From positions 1-9,421 of the forward strand of contig JADGCE010000011.1 in the NCBI GenBank assembly GCA_015229095.1: a stretch of DNA of 9,421 nucleotides. The letters run 5' to 3'. Each line of letters opens with the position of its first letter. The first letter of the stretch is position 1. The notes below the pieces were generated by a model, which saw only the letters and a list, made by a program, of their open reading frames with translations, was not told the DNA's origin and made no database searches. The translations under genes were made by a program, and so were the position numbers. Origin of the DNA: Magnetococcales bacterium (lineage in GTDB: Bacteria; Pseudomonadota; Magnetococcia; Magnetococcales; Magnetaquicoccaceae). Below are positions 1-6,276 of this stretch, piece after piece.

Positions 1-9
1 CGGTTGATT

Positions 10-810
10 TTACTCCAACAAATAGACATCAAACCGGGTGTTTTTGCTGTGAATCGCCATGCTGGGGGGCTGATCGCCCAGGCAGGGGGCCAGGCGGGGC
101 CGTTTGACCACCACCCGCTGCCGGGCCACACCCCGGGCCACCACCAACAACTCTGCCGCATCCTCATCATCCCCCACCAGCAGGCGCAAGCGACGCATCT
201 CCTTTTTGGACAATGCGCTGCCATCCCGGTGTGGATACATGGGATCCAGATAGACCACCGCTGGCCGCTCCTCCGGCGGCAGATGGGTCAGCACCTGCCG
301 GGCATCCCCCTGCCACACACTCAGCGAGGGAAGTGCCTCGTGCCGTTGCTCTGCATGCTCGGCCAACCGCCGCAGGGCATCCGCCAACAAAGCCACCAGC
401 ACCGGCGACCGCTCCACCATCCGCACACACCCCCCCAGACCGGCCAGGACAAAGGCATCCTGTCCCAGGCCCGGCGTGGCATCCACAATCGTCAAGGGAC
501 GGGTGCCGCGCAAACCCACCGCACGGGCCAACGGTTGCTGGCGCACCCCACCCCCCCAGTGCCGCCGAAAACCACTCTTGCCCGTCACAAAATCCGCATA
601 AACGGCCCCCCCCGCCGTCGGGTCGGCACTGCGCAACTCCAGACGACACGCGGTGACAGCCAAAAACAGTGGGGCCAGGGCCGGGTCCGCCACCGTCGTC
701 AACGGCACGCACAACCGGGCGGCCAAGGCTTCGGCCTGGGGCTTCTGGTGCGGATCCTCCAGCAACACAGCCACCCGTGCCGGCGGAGCAGAGGGATGCG
801 CAATCAACAA
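10..810 (-). CDS. rsmJ: RsmJ-like 16S rRNA (guanine-N2) methyltransferase
   Basis: Likely SAM-dependent methyltransferase of the RsmJ (YhiQ) family, which in E. coli methylates G1516 of 16S rRNA in the cytoplasm. The 266-residue product has the family's blocks in order: a variable N-terminal region (1-60), the GGxxxDFxxG-type stretch (67-77), SAM-binding motif I VDATPGLGQDAF (109-120), the acidic residue of motif II in MVERSPV (E134), GDA (168-170), the catalytic-type block YLDPMYPHRDGSAL (187-200) followed by KKEMR, then KRP (236-238) and the C-terminal RFDVY. E. coli RsmJ is about 250 residues, so this looks full length. No ATG is available: an in-frame stop lies at 856-858, and the candidate starts are adjacent TTG codons at 810 and 807, with GGAAGG (816-821, minus strand) 5 or 8 nt upstream. 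TTG 807 overlaps the stop of an upstream mini-ORF. The gene is divergent from pheA. The family call is strong; the exact start is uncertain. Confidence 0.92.
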   Translation of the reverse strand: MLIAHPSAPPARVAVLLEDPHQKPQAEALAARLCVPLTTVADPALAPLFLAVTACRLELRSADPTAGGAVYADFVTGKSGFRRHWGGGVRQQPLARAVGLRGTRPLTIVDATPGLGQDAFVLAGLGGCVRMVERSPVLVALLADALRRLAEHAEQRHEALPSLSVWQGDARQVLTHLPPEERPAVVYLDPMYPHRDGSALSKKEMRRLRLLVGDDEDAAELLVVARGVARQRVVVKRPRLAPCLGDQPPSMAIHSKNTRFDVYLLE

Positions 811-872
811 AATGACCTTCCACCGGGAAAAATGTGGGTGATGGCTTTTACCAATTCAGAAAAAGGGTTCAT
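804..872 (-). CDS. putative 22-residue leader peptide upstream of rsmJ
   Basis: A short minus-strand ORF begins with ATG at 872-870 and ends with TGA at 806-804. It has a strong Shine-Dalgarno sequence: GGAGG (882-878 on the minus strand) sits 5 nt before the ATG, the best ribosome-binding site in this part of the window. The peptide starts MNPFSELVK and ends GGRSFC; it has four Phe residues and shows no domain I recognise. Its stop overlaps the TTG at 807-805 in a TTGA arrangement, so ribosomes terminating here could restart on rsmJ, which has only TTG start codons. It could be a coupling leader, a remnant of an upstream gene, or chance. RsmJ homologues need no such N-terminal extension, so a frameshift in rsmJ is less likely. 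Confidence 0.4.
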   Translation of the reverse strand: MNPFSELVKAITHIFPGGRSFC

Positions 873-877
873 AATAT

Positions 878-887
878 CCTCCGGAGG
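878..887. repeat. 10-bp palindrome CCTCCGGAGG containing the leader RBS
   Basis: A perfect 10-bp palindrome lies just upstream of the mini-ORF. One half is the GGAGG ribosome-binding site read on the minus strand. The other half is anti-Shine-Dalgarno-like. With no loop it cannot fold tightly on itself, so it may simply be a strong SD beside its complement. Confidence 0.4.
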
Positions 888-916
888 CTCTGCTGGATCA
901 TCGTTCAGACCACGAT

Positions 917-946
917 GGGGGCTGTGCCCCGACCCCACCCGGGGTC
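917..946. repeat. tandem GC-rich hairpin pair (REP-like intergenic element)
   Basis: Two adjacent inverted repeats stand in the rsmJ/pheA divergent intergenic region. The first is GGGGC (918-922), loop TGT, GCCCC (926-930). The second is GACCCC (931-936), loop ACCC, GGGGTC (941-946), a perfect 6-bp stem. There is no T-run after either arm on either strand, so neither is a convincing rho-independent terminator. The arrangement resembles dispersed REP-type elements of GC-rich proteobacteria, but a single window cannot show that it is repeated in the genome. Confidence 0.5.
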
Positions 947-1011
947 ATGGTGAAAAACCGTTTTGGCAGTCAATCGCAATCCTGCTTCTGCGTCCATGGT
1001 GAATCAATCGC

Positions 1012-1845
1012 ATGCAAAAAACAATCGCATTTCAGGGCGAGCCTGGTGCCTACAGCGAGGCGGCCTGTCGGGAAAAAAGACCCAAAGAGCGTTACATCCC
1101 CTGCAAAACCTTTGAAGATCTCTTCCAACAGGTCGAGGAGGGGCGGGTGGATTGGGGCATGTTGCCGGTGGAAAACAGCGTCGCCGGCGTGGTCAGCGAC
1201 AGTTATGACCTGCTGGCCAGACACAACCTGTTCATCATCGATGAACACTATCAACGCATTCGCCATTGTCTGCTGGCCAATCGGGGGGCGCAACTGGCGG
1301 ACATTCGCGCCGTCCGCTCCCATCCCCAGGCTCTGGCCCAATGCTACACCTTTATCACCAAACAGGGCTGGGAACGCCACGCCGTCTATGACACCGCCGG
1401 GGCCGCAGCCGACCTGCATAAACGGGGCACTCTCACCGAAGCTGCCCTGGCCTCCGAGTTGTGTGCCGAGCTGTATCAACTGGATATTCTCGCCAAGGAT
1501 ATTCAGGACAGCCATCTCAACACCACCCGTTTTTTGCTGATCTCCCGGGAAAAAACCACCCCCCCCCTGACGGTGCCCTGCAAAACCAGCCTGCTGTTTG
1601 AGGTGCGCAACATTCCCGCCGCCCTCTACAAATGTCTGGGTGGCTTTGCCACCAACGGCATCAACTTGACCCGTCTGGAATCCCGCCCTCTCCCCGGTCG
1701 GCATTGGAGTTATCATTTTTATCTCGATTTTCAGGGCCATCCCGAAGAGCCCCACTGCCAGTTGGCCATGGAAGAGATCTCCTTTTTCACAGATTCCCTG
1801 AAAATCTTGGGCTGCTATCCAGAGGCCTCCAACCAGGTGGAATGA
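1012..1845 (+). CDS. pheA: prephenate dehydratase (monofunctional, ACT domain)
   Basis: Converts prephenate to phenylpyruvate, the committed step to phenylalanine, in the cytoplasm. The 277-residue protein has a catalytic dehydratase region (about 1-185) with the N-terminal FQGEPGAYSE (7-16), ENS (54-56), SHPQALAQC (103-111), DTAGAA (127-132) and the essential NTTRF motif (170-174). An ACT regulatory domain follows (about 190-270) with the Phe-binding ESRP (223-226). The usual GAL of the ACT GALV-type motif reads AAL here (203-205). There is no chorismate mutase domain, so this is the monofunctional type common outside enterics. ATG 1012 is the first start after an in-frame stop at 1000-1002; the only SD-like sequence is GGTGA at 998-1002. 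lgt begins 9 nt after the stop and may be cotranscribed. Feedback inhibition by Phe is expected for the family but is inferred here. Confidence 0.95.
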   Translation: MQKTIAFQGEPGAYSEAACREKRPKERYIPCKTFEDLFQQVEEGRVDWGMLPVENSVAGVVSDSYDLLARHNLFIIDEHYQRIRHCLLANRGAQLADIRAVRSHPQALAQCYTFITKQGWERHAVYDTAGAAADLHKRGTLTEAALASELCAELYQLDILAKDIQDSHLNTTRFLLISREKTTPPLTVPCKTSLLFEVRNIPAALYKCLGGFATNGINLTRLESRPLPGRHWSYHFYLDFQGHPEEPHCQLAMEEISFFTDSLKILGCYPEASNQVE

Positions 1846-1854
1846 ACCATACCG

Positions 1855-2649
1855 ATGATCGCCTATCCGAATATTGATCCCGTGTTGTTGCAGATTGGAC
1901 CGCTGGCCCTCCGTTGGTACGGCCTGATGTACAGCCTTGCCTTTCTCATCGGCTGGCCCCTGCTGTTGGCCCGCTCCAAACGATTTTTGCCTCAACTCTC
2001 CCAGGAGGATGTGGGAGATCTGATCCTCTGGATCCTGCTGGGTGTGATCCTGGGGGGACGAGCTGGATATATCCTCTTCTATCAATTTGACTATTATCTC
2101 AACAATCCCTGGGCCATGCTGCGGGTCTGGGAGGGGGGCATGGCCTTCCATGGCGGTTTGCTGGGGGTTCTCACCGTCTGCGTGCTCTTTGCCCGCAAAC
2201 ACCACCTGAATTGCCTCTCTCTGGCCGACCTGGTGGCACCTATCGCCCCCATCGGCTTTTTTCTGGGCCGTATCGGTAATTTTATTAATGGAGAGTTATG
2301 GGGCAGAACCACGGATCTGCCCTGGGGGATGATTTTTCCAGGTGCCGGCGCCGAACCACGCCATCCCAGCCAACTCTATCAGGCCGGACTGGAGGGACTG
2401 GGCCTCTTTCTGCTGTTGCAATGGCTGGGGCGCCGGTCACGTCCCCCTGGCTTTTTGCTGGGTTGGTTTCTGGCCGGTTATGGCATCTGCCGGTTTCTGG
2501 CGGAATTTGTCCGGCAACCCGATCCCCAGTTGGGATTGCTGGCCCTGGGTTTGAGCATGGGCCAATGGCTGAGCATTCCCATGATCGTGGCCGGTGTTGG
2601 CCTGTGGCTCTTCTCCCTGCGCCACCCTCTCCCCGTACCCGATCCATGA
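1855..2649 (+). CDS. lgt: phosphatidylglycerol--prolipoprotein diacylglyceryl transferase
   Basis: Inner-membrane enzyme that moves the diacylglyceryl group of phosphatidylglycerol to the lipobox cysteine of prolipoproteins, the first step of lipoprotein maturation. The 264-residue product is highly hydrophobic with about seven membrane segments. It carries the Lgt signature GRIGNFINGELWGR (138-151), His99 in AFHGG (matching the essential E. coli H103), RHPSQLYQA (169-177), and Arg213/Glu217 in RFLAEFVRQPD (matching E. coli R239/E243). It is slightly shorter than the E. coli enzyme (about 290). The start at ATG 1855 fits the family N-terminus, and pheA ends 9 nt upstream in the same frame. 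The stop overlaps the uvrC start by ATGA, suggesting translational coupling. pgsA, two genes downstream, makes the phosphatidylglycerol precursor. Confidence 0.97.
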   Translation: MIAYPNIDPVLLQIGPLALRWYGLMYSLAFLIGWPLLLARSKRFLPQLSQEDVGDLILWILLGVILGGRAGYILFYQFDYYLNNPWAMLRVWEGGMAFHGGLLGVLTVCVLFARKHHLNCLSLADLVAPIAPIGFFLGRIGNFINGELWGRTTDLPWGMIFPGAGAEPRHPSQLYQAGLEGLGLFLLLQWLGRRSRPPGFLLGWFLAGYGICRFLAEFVRQPDPQLGLLALGLSMGQWLSIPMIVAGVGLWLFSLRHPLPVPDP

Positions 2650-4559
2650 CAGAGTATCACCCTGCCCTCCTGGAGACGGTGGCCACTCTGCCTCTCTCTC
2701 CAGGCGTCTACCGCTTTGTGGGTGAAAACGAGCGGGTGCTCTATGTCGGCAAAGCCAAATCCTTGAAAAAACGGGTGGCCTCCTATTTTCACCAACGGGA
2801 GGGCCTCACCCCCCGGATTCAGGTCATGCTCTCCCTGGCCAGAACGCTGGAAATCGCTGTGACAACCACGGAAAATGAGGCGTTGATCCTGGAAGCCAAC
2901 CTGATCAAACGCTTCCGCCCGCCCTACAATGTGCTGCTCAAGGATGACAAATCCCACCCCTATCTCCATCTCTCCCACCACCCGTTTCCGCGCCTAGCCC
3001 TGCTGCGCCACCATCCCAGAAAAGGGGCGGGGGGGAGAACAGATCCCCCCGCAGGCCGATGGTTTGGTCCCTTTCCCTCCGTCAGTGCCCTCCGGGAAAC
3101 CTTGAAATGGTTGCAGAGCCTGTTTCCCTTGCGGGATTGTGAAGATGGCCAATTCAACCAGCAACAGAGGCCCTGTCTGAACTATCAGATCAAATTATGC
3201 AGCGGCCCCTGCTGTGATCGCATCTCCGTGGAGCACTATGGGCAACTGGTGCGGGATGTTTGCCTTTTTCTGGAAGGCAAATCCACCACCCTGTTGGAGC
3301 AGCTGCAGCAGGCTATGTGGCAGGCGGCAGAGGAGCGGGCGTTTGAGAAAGCCGCCCAACTCCGGGACCGGATCCGGGCGATTACCCTGATCCAGGATCA
3401 ACGACGGGTCAATCTGGCCGAAAACAGCCACCTGGATGTGATCAGCATTGCCGGGAATACCCTGGGATGCGCGGTCCAGCTTTTTTGCATTCGCAACGGC
3501 ATCAACTGGGGCAATACCAGTTTTTTTCCCGAAAACAGCAACGGTCTCAGCCTGGAAGAGGTGCTGGAGGCCTTCGTGGCCCAATATTATGCCCGCCGAG
3601 CGGGGGAGATACAAACCTTCCCCCCGGAAATTTTGGTCAATCGGGTGTTGGGACAACGGCAGTGGTTGACCGCCGCTTTGAGCGACCTCTCCGGGCAAAA
3701 GGTACGGCTGCACAAACCGACCCAGGGAGAAAAGGTGCGTTTGCTCAACATGGCCACCTTGAACGCCGAACAGGCCCTGCAACGTCATCAACAAAGCCGG
3801 GCCACCTTGGAAGGGTTGTTGCAGGCGTTGGGCACGTTGTTGGGAATCAGCACGCCTCTGCGGCGCATTGAGGTCTACGACGTCTCCCATCTGCACGGCA
3901 GCCACCCGGTGGGCTCGCAGATTGTCTTCGGCCCGGATGGGTGGCACAAAAGGGAGTATCGCCATTTCAATCTGGCAGACAGTGCCCTGCGGGATGATAC
4001 CGCCCGCATGGCACAGATGCTGGCCAGGCGTTTGGCTCGTCTCTCTCCGCCGCCTGCGGCACCCTCCCCGATACGCGACCCAAACAACCCCGACCCGACC
4101 AACCCCTGGCCCGATCTGCTCCTCCTGGATGGGGGGCTCGGCCAGCTCCACGCCGTCCTGGCCCTCCTCCAGAATGGCCCTCTGACAGGCATACCGGTCT
4201 GCGCCATCGCCAAGGGAGAACATCGAGAGGCCGGCCAGGAACGGCTCTTCCTGCCCCAGCACCCGGAACCCATTGTGTTACCCGGCCATTCTCCGGTATT
4301 ATTCTTGCTTCAGAGGATACGAGATGAGGCGCATCGCTTTGCCATCGGTATGCACAAGGCCCAGCGCAGCCGCACCCAGGTCCGCTCCCGGCTTGACCAG
4401 ATCCCCGGTATCGGCCCTCAGAGAAAACGTCTGCTGTTGCGTCACTTCGGCTCGGTCAAGGCGCTGCAGGAGGCCAGTATGGAGGAGTTATTGAAAGTGA
4501 CCGGCGTATCGATCGGATTGGCAGAAAAAATTGTTCAATTTTTTCAGGAAGGCTCCTGA
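2646..4559 (+). CDS. uvrC: excinuclease ABC subunit C
   Basis: UvrC makes both incisions flanking a lesion in nucleotide excision repair, acting with UvrB after UvrA loading. The 637-residue protein has an N-terminal GIY-YIG nuclease (GVY 20-22, YVG 33-35, conserved Glu in TENEALILE near 75-83), a UvrB-binding UVR motif (about 216-246), the RNase H-like second nuclease with D412 (VYDVSH), D495 (LLLDGG) and H563 (EAHRFAIGMHKAQRSR), and C-terminal helix-hairpin-helices (LDQIPGIG 583-590 onward). Cys165, 177, 185 and 189 have the same spacing as the four cysteines reported as the Fe-S ligands of E. coli UvrC (154, 166, 174, 178). A Pro/Asn/Asp-rich insert (about 466-488) precedes the DGG block. 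The start at ATG 2646 overlaps the lgt stop; longer in-frame readings into lgt lack homology. pgsA follows after 8 nt, as in E. coli. Confidence 0.98.
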   Translation: MTEYHPALLETVATLPLSPGVYRFVGENERVLYVGKAKSLKKRVASYFHQREGLTPRIQVMLSLARTLEIAVTTTENEALILEANLIKRFRPPYNVLLKDDKSHPYLHLSHHPFPRLALLRHHPRKGAGGRTDPPAGRWFGPFPSVSALRETLKWLQSLFPLRDCEDGQFNQQQRPCLNYQIKLCSGPCCDRISVEHYGQLVRDVCLFLEGKSTTLLEQLQQAMWQAAEERAFEKAAQLRDRIRAITLIQDQRRVNLAENSHLDVISIAGNTLGCAVQLFCIRNGINWGNTSFFPENSNGLSLEEVLEAFVAQYYARRAGEIQTFPPEILVNRVLGQRQWLTAALSDLSGQKVRLHKPTQGEKVRLLNMATLNAEQALQRHQQSRATLEGLLQALGTLLGISTPLRRIEVYDVSHLHGSHPVGSQIVFGPDGWHKREYRHFNLADSALRDDTARMAQMLARRLARLSPPPAAPSPIRDPNNPDPTNPWPDLLLLDGGLGQLHAVLALLQNGPLTGIPVCAIAKGEHREAGQERLFLPQHPEPIVLPGHSPVLFLLQRIRDEAHRFAIGMHKAQRSRTQVRSRLDQIPGIGPQRKRLLLRHFGSVKALQEASMEELLKVTGVSIGLAEKIVQFFQEGS

Positions 4560-4567
4560 GACGTCTC

Positions 4568-5116
4568 ATGGTATGGAACCTGCCCAATACATTGACGGCA
4601 ACCCGAATCCTGTTGATTCCGTTTTTTGTCGGTTTTTCCTACCTGCCGGATCGCCTGGGATTCATTCTGGCCGCCCTCTGTTTCAGTCTGGCCGCCCTTA
4701 CCGATTGGGCGGACGGCTATATCGCCCGCCGTCAGGGGCTGCTCACCCAGTTTGGCCGTTTTTTTGACCCGGTTGCCGACAAATTGCTGGTCATTTCCGC
4801 CTTGGTGCTGCTGGTTGCCCAAAATCACGCACCGGTCATTCTGGTGCTGATCATCGTGGCCCGCGAAATTACCGTCATGGCCCTGCGGGAACGCATGGCA
4901 GGCCTGGGACACCGTATTCCGGTCTCCACAACCGGAAAATGGAAGACCGGTTTCCAGATGACGGCCATTATCATGCTGCTGGTGCAAGAGGCACTGTGGG
5001 GCCTCCCATTCCAGGTTCTGGGCGAGTTTTTTCTATATCTTTCCACTGCTTTTACCCTCCTCTCCGGATACCACTATTTCCGGTATGCCTGGCCAAAGCT
5101 GCAAGCCGGCGCATGA
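4568..5116 (+). CDS. pgsA: CDP-diacylglycerol--glycerol-3-phosphate 3-phosphatidyltransferase
   Basis: Inner-membrane phosphatidylglycerophosphate synthase: CDP-diacylglycerol plus glycerol-3-phosphate gives PGP and CMP, the committed step to phosphatidylglycerol and cardiolipin. At 182 residues it equals the E. coli enzyme in length. The CDP-alcohol phosphotransferase signature is complete: D46, D49, G50, A53, R54, then eight residues to G63, D67 and D71. It has an amphipathic N-terminus (MVWNLPNTLTATRILLIP) and several hydrophobic helices. The start at ATG 4568 fits this N-terminus; the nearest SD-like sequence, AGGAAGG, ends about 14 nt upstream, further than usual, so translation may rely partly on coupling to uvrC, which ends 8 nt upstream. 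The tRNA cluster follows behind its own promoter. Confidence 0.97.
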   Translation: MVWNLPNTLTATRILLIPFFVGFSYLPDRLGFILAALCFSLAALTDWADGYIARRQGLLTQFGRFFDPVADKLLVISALVLLVAQNHAPVILVLIIVAREITVMALRERMAGLGHRIPVSTTGKWKTGFQMTAIIMLLVQEALWGLPFQVLGEFFLYLSTAFTLLSGYHYFRYAWPKLQAGA

Positions 5117-5121
5117 CCGGC

Positions 5122-5133
5122 TGAAAATTTTCA
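5122..5133 (+). promoter_or_regulatory. AT-rich palindrome / UP-element-like sequence
   Basis: TGAAAATTTTCA is a perfect 12-bp palindrome placed 7 bp upstream of the -35 box of the tRNA promoter, at roughly -54 to -43 from the inferred start. Position and A/T tracts suit an UP element contacted by the RNA polymerase alpha C-terminal domain. An operator or a remnant of a pgsA terminator are alternatives; there is no GC stem that would support termination. Confidence 0.4.
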
Positions 5134-5140
5134 AGAACCG

Positions 5141-5169
5141 TTGACTCCCCGCCGTTTTTTTTCTAGCAT
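5141..5169 (+). promoter_or_regulatory. sigma-70-type promoter of the tRNA cluster
   Basis: The -35 box TTGACT (5141-5146, 5/6 to consensus) and the -10 box TAGCAT (5164-5169, 4/6) are separated by exactly 17 bp. The -10 is followed directly by GGGGAC, a GC-rich discriminator typical of stable-RNA promoters under stringent (ppGpp) control. Transcription would start near 5176 and give a leader of about 60 nt before the first tRNA. This is the best-matched promoter I found in the window. Confidence 0.65.
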
Positions 5170-5236
5170 GGGGACACGTTCTCGCTACGGCGCACTGCTC
5201 GGTGCAAAAAGTGGGTGTTGTACACGAGAGAGTATT

Positions 5237-5311
<75 letters not shown>

Positions 5312-5321
5312 TCTTTTTTCT

Positions 5322-5399
5322 GGCCGGGTGGCGAAGTGGCCTAACGCGGAGGTCTGCAAAACCTTTATTTCGTGGGTTCAAATCCCACCCCGGCCTCCA
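5322..5399 (+). tRNA. tRNA-Cys(GCA)
   Basis: Cloverleaf with encoded CCA. The acceptor GGCCGGG (5322-5328) pairs with CCCGGCC (5389-5395), then discriminator T and CCA (5397-5399). The anticodon stem is GAGGT/ACCTT, and loop CTGCAAA gives anticodon GCA at 5356-5358. The T-arm GTGGG-TTCAAAT-CCCAC is perfect; the D-stem is short (GCG/CGC). It begins 10 nt after the first tRNA-Gly and matches E. coli cysT in order and anticodon. Bacterial genomes often carry a single tRNA-Cys gene, so this may be the only one. Confidence 0.97.
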
Positions 5400-5407
5400 G
5401 ACACCCC

Positions 5408-5428
5408 CTGGCCAGCCGATTCTGGCCA
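5408..5428. repeat. inter-tRNA hairpin
   Basis: TGGCCA (5409-5414) and TGGCCA (5423-5428) are copies of a self-complementary hexamer separated by 8 nt, so they can fold as a 6-bp hairpin in the 65-nt spacer between tRNA-Cys and the second tRNA-Gly. It could help processing of the polycistronic precursor or be incidental. Confidence 0.3.
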
Positions 5429-5464
5429 TCCGGTATTGTGCGCAGTCGTGCCGTTGCTTGCGCT

Positions 5465-5539
<75 letters not shown>

Positions 5540-5725
5540 TTTTTTTGGCAGCGTATAAAAAAAATTTTACAGAAACCGCCTAGTCCCATATCCCTTTAGC
5601 TTGACCGCCTCCACTGTATGGGGCACGTTGCGTGTGCTCCGTCGGGTGGGTGGCCTTTATTGCCCAACATCCACGGACCGGGGCGCGATGAGCGGGTAAA
5701 GCTTTATTATTTTAAGGAAAACATA
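5540..5725. other. intergenic region between tRNA array and NYN gene
   Basis: I see no gene here. It begins with a T-run after the last tRNA and includes an A/T-rich patch (5553-5569, TATAAAAAAAATTTTA-like). It ends in an AT-rich stretch leading to the AAGGA ribosome-binding site of the NYN gene (5714-5718). A promoter for the NYN-fabD run should lie here, but I found no pair of boxes with good spacing. Confidence 0.5.
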
Positions 5726-6259
5726 ATGTTCTATGCAGACGAGCGCGTTGTCATCTTTATCGACGGATCCAATCTCTATGCAGCCATACGTTCCTTGGGG
5801 TTCGACTTCGACTATAAAAAGTTGCTGACCTTCTTCCAAAATAAAAGTCGCTTGGTGCGCGCCTATTATTATACCGCACTGGGAGATGATCAAGAATACT
5901 CCCCTATTCGTCCGCTGGTGGATTGGCTCGCCTATAATGGTTATACCGTCGTCACCAAACCCATCAAAGAGTATATCGATCCCACCACGGGCATCAAACG
6001 AACCAAGGGCAACATGGATATCGAAATCGCCATCGGCATGTTGCGCATGGCGCCCTACTACGATCATGCGGTGCTTTTTTCCGGAGATGGTGATTTCCGC
6101 AGCGTTGTCGAGGCCGTGCAGGATCTGGGCAAGCATGTCACGGTGATCAGCTCTCTGATGACACAACCCCCCATGATTGCCGACGAATTGCGTCGCCAGG
6201 CGGATGAATTCATCGAGTTGGATTCCATCAAAAAGGAGCTGATCCGGAGCGCGATCTGA
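5726..6259 (+). CDS. LabA-like NYN (PIN-fold) domain protein
   Basis: A 177-residue protein that is almost entirely one NYN domain of the LabA/DUF88 group, a PIN-like fold with predicted metal-dependent ribonuclease activity. The acidic residues expected to bind metal are present: D13 in FIDGSNLY (11-18), D98 in KGNMDIE, and D121/D123 in FSGDGDF (118-124). The family's PPMIADELRRQADEFIELD tail block is at 148-166. No signal peptide or membrane segment is visible. The start is ATG 5726, with AAGGA (5714-5718) 7 nt upstream; the frame stays open upstream to 5618 but that extension lacks the family N-terminus and has no SD. fabD begins 17 nt after the stop, so the two may be cotranscribed. Its position right after a tRNA array fits an RNA-related role, but this is inference and the substrate is unknown. 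Confidence 0.9.
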   Translation: MFYADERVVIFIDGSNLYAAIRSLGFDFDYKKLLTFFQNKSRLVRAYYYTALGDDQEYSPIRPLVDWLAYNGYTVVTKPIKEYIDPTTGIKRTKGNMDIEIAIGMLRMAPYYDHAVLFSGDGDFRSVVEAVQDLGKHVTVISSLMTQPPMIADELRRQADEFIELDSIKKELIRSAI

Positions 6260-6276
6260 CAAACGACGAGGAGACG

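Noticed and set aside
945..973. Minus-strand TTGACT (973-968) as a -35 box for the rsmJ leader
   Set aside because: At 15-17 bp spacing only CCATGA/CACCAT-type sequences are available, which do not resemble a -10 box.
4..1002. 332-codon plus-strand open frame opposite rsmJ
   Set aside because: It is antisense to a clear rsmJ, has low-complexity His/Pro/Gln/Arg-rich composition typical of GC-rich shadow frames, and shows no domain.
970..2205. 411-codon minus-strand open frame opposite pheA and lgt
   Set aside because: It is a shadow of two well-supported genes, Gly/Gln/His-rich, without recognisable motifs.
2298..2645. In-frame N-terminal extension of uvrC inside lgt
   Set aside because: The UvrC family N-terminus matches ATG 2646; the upstream sequence is out-of-frame lgt and carries no UvrC-like sequence.
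5595..5622. Possible promoter TTTAGC-N16-TATGGG, or TTGACC at 5601, for the NYN gene
   Set aside because: The boxes match poorly and no pairing gives both good spacing and a good -10.
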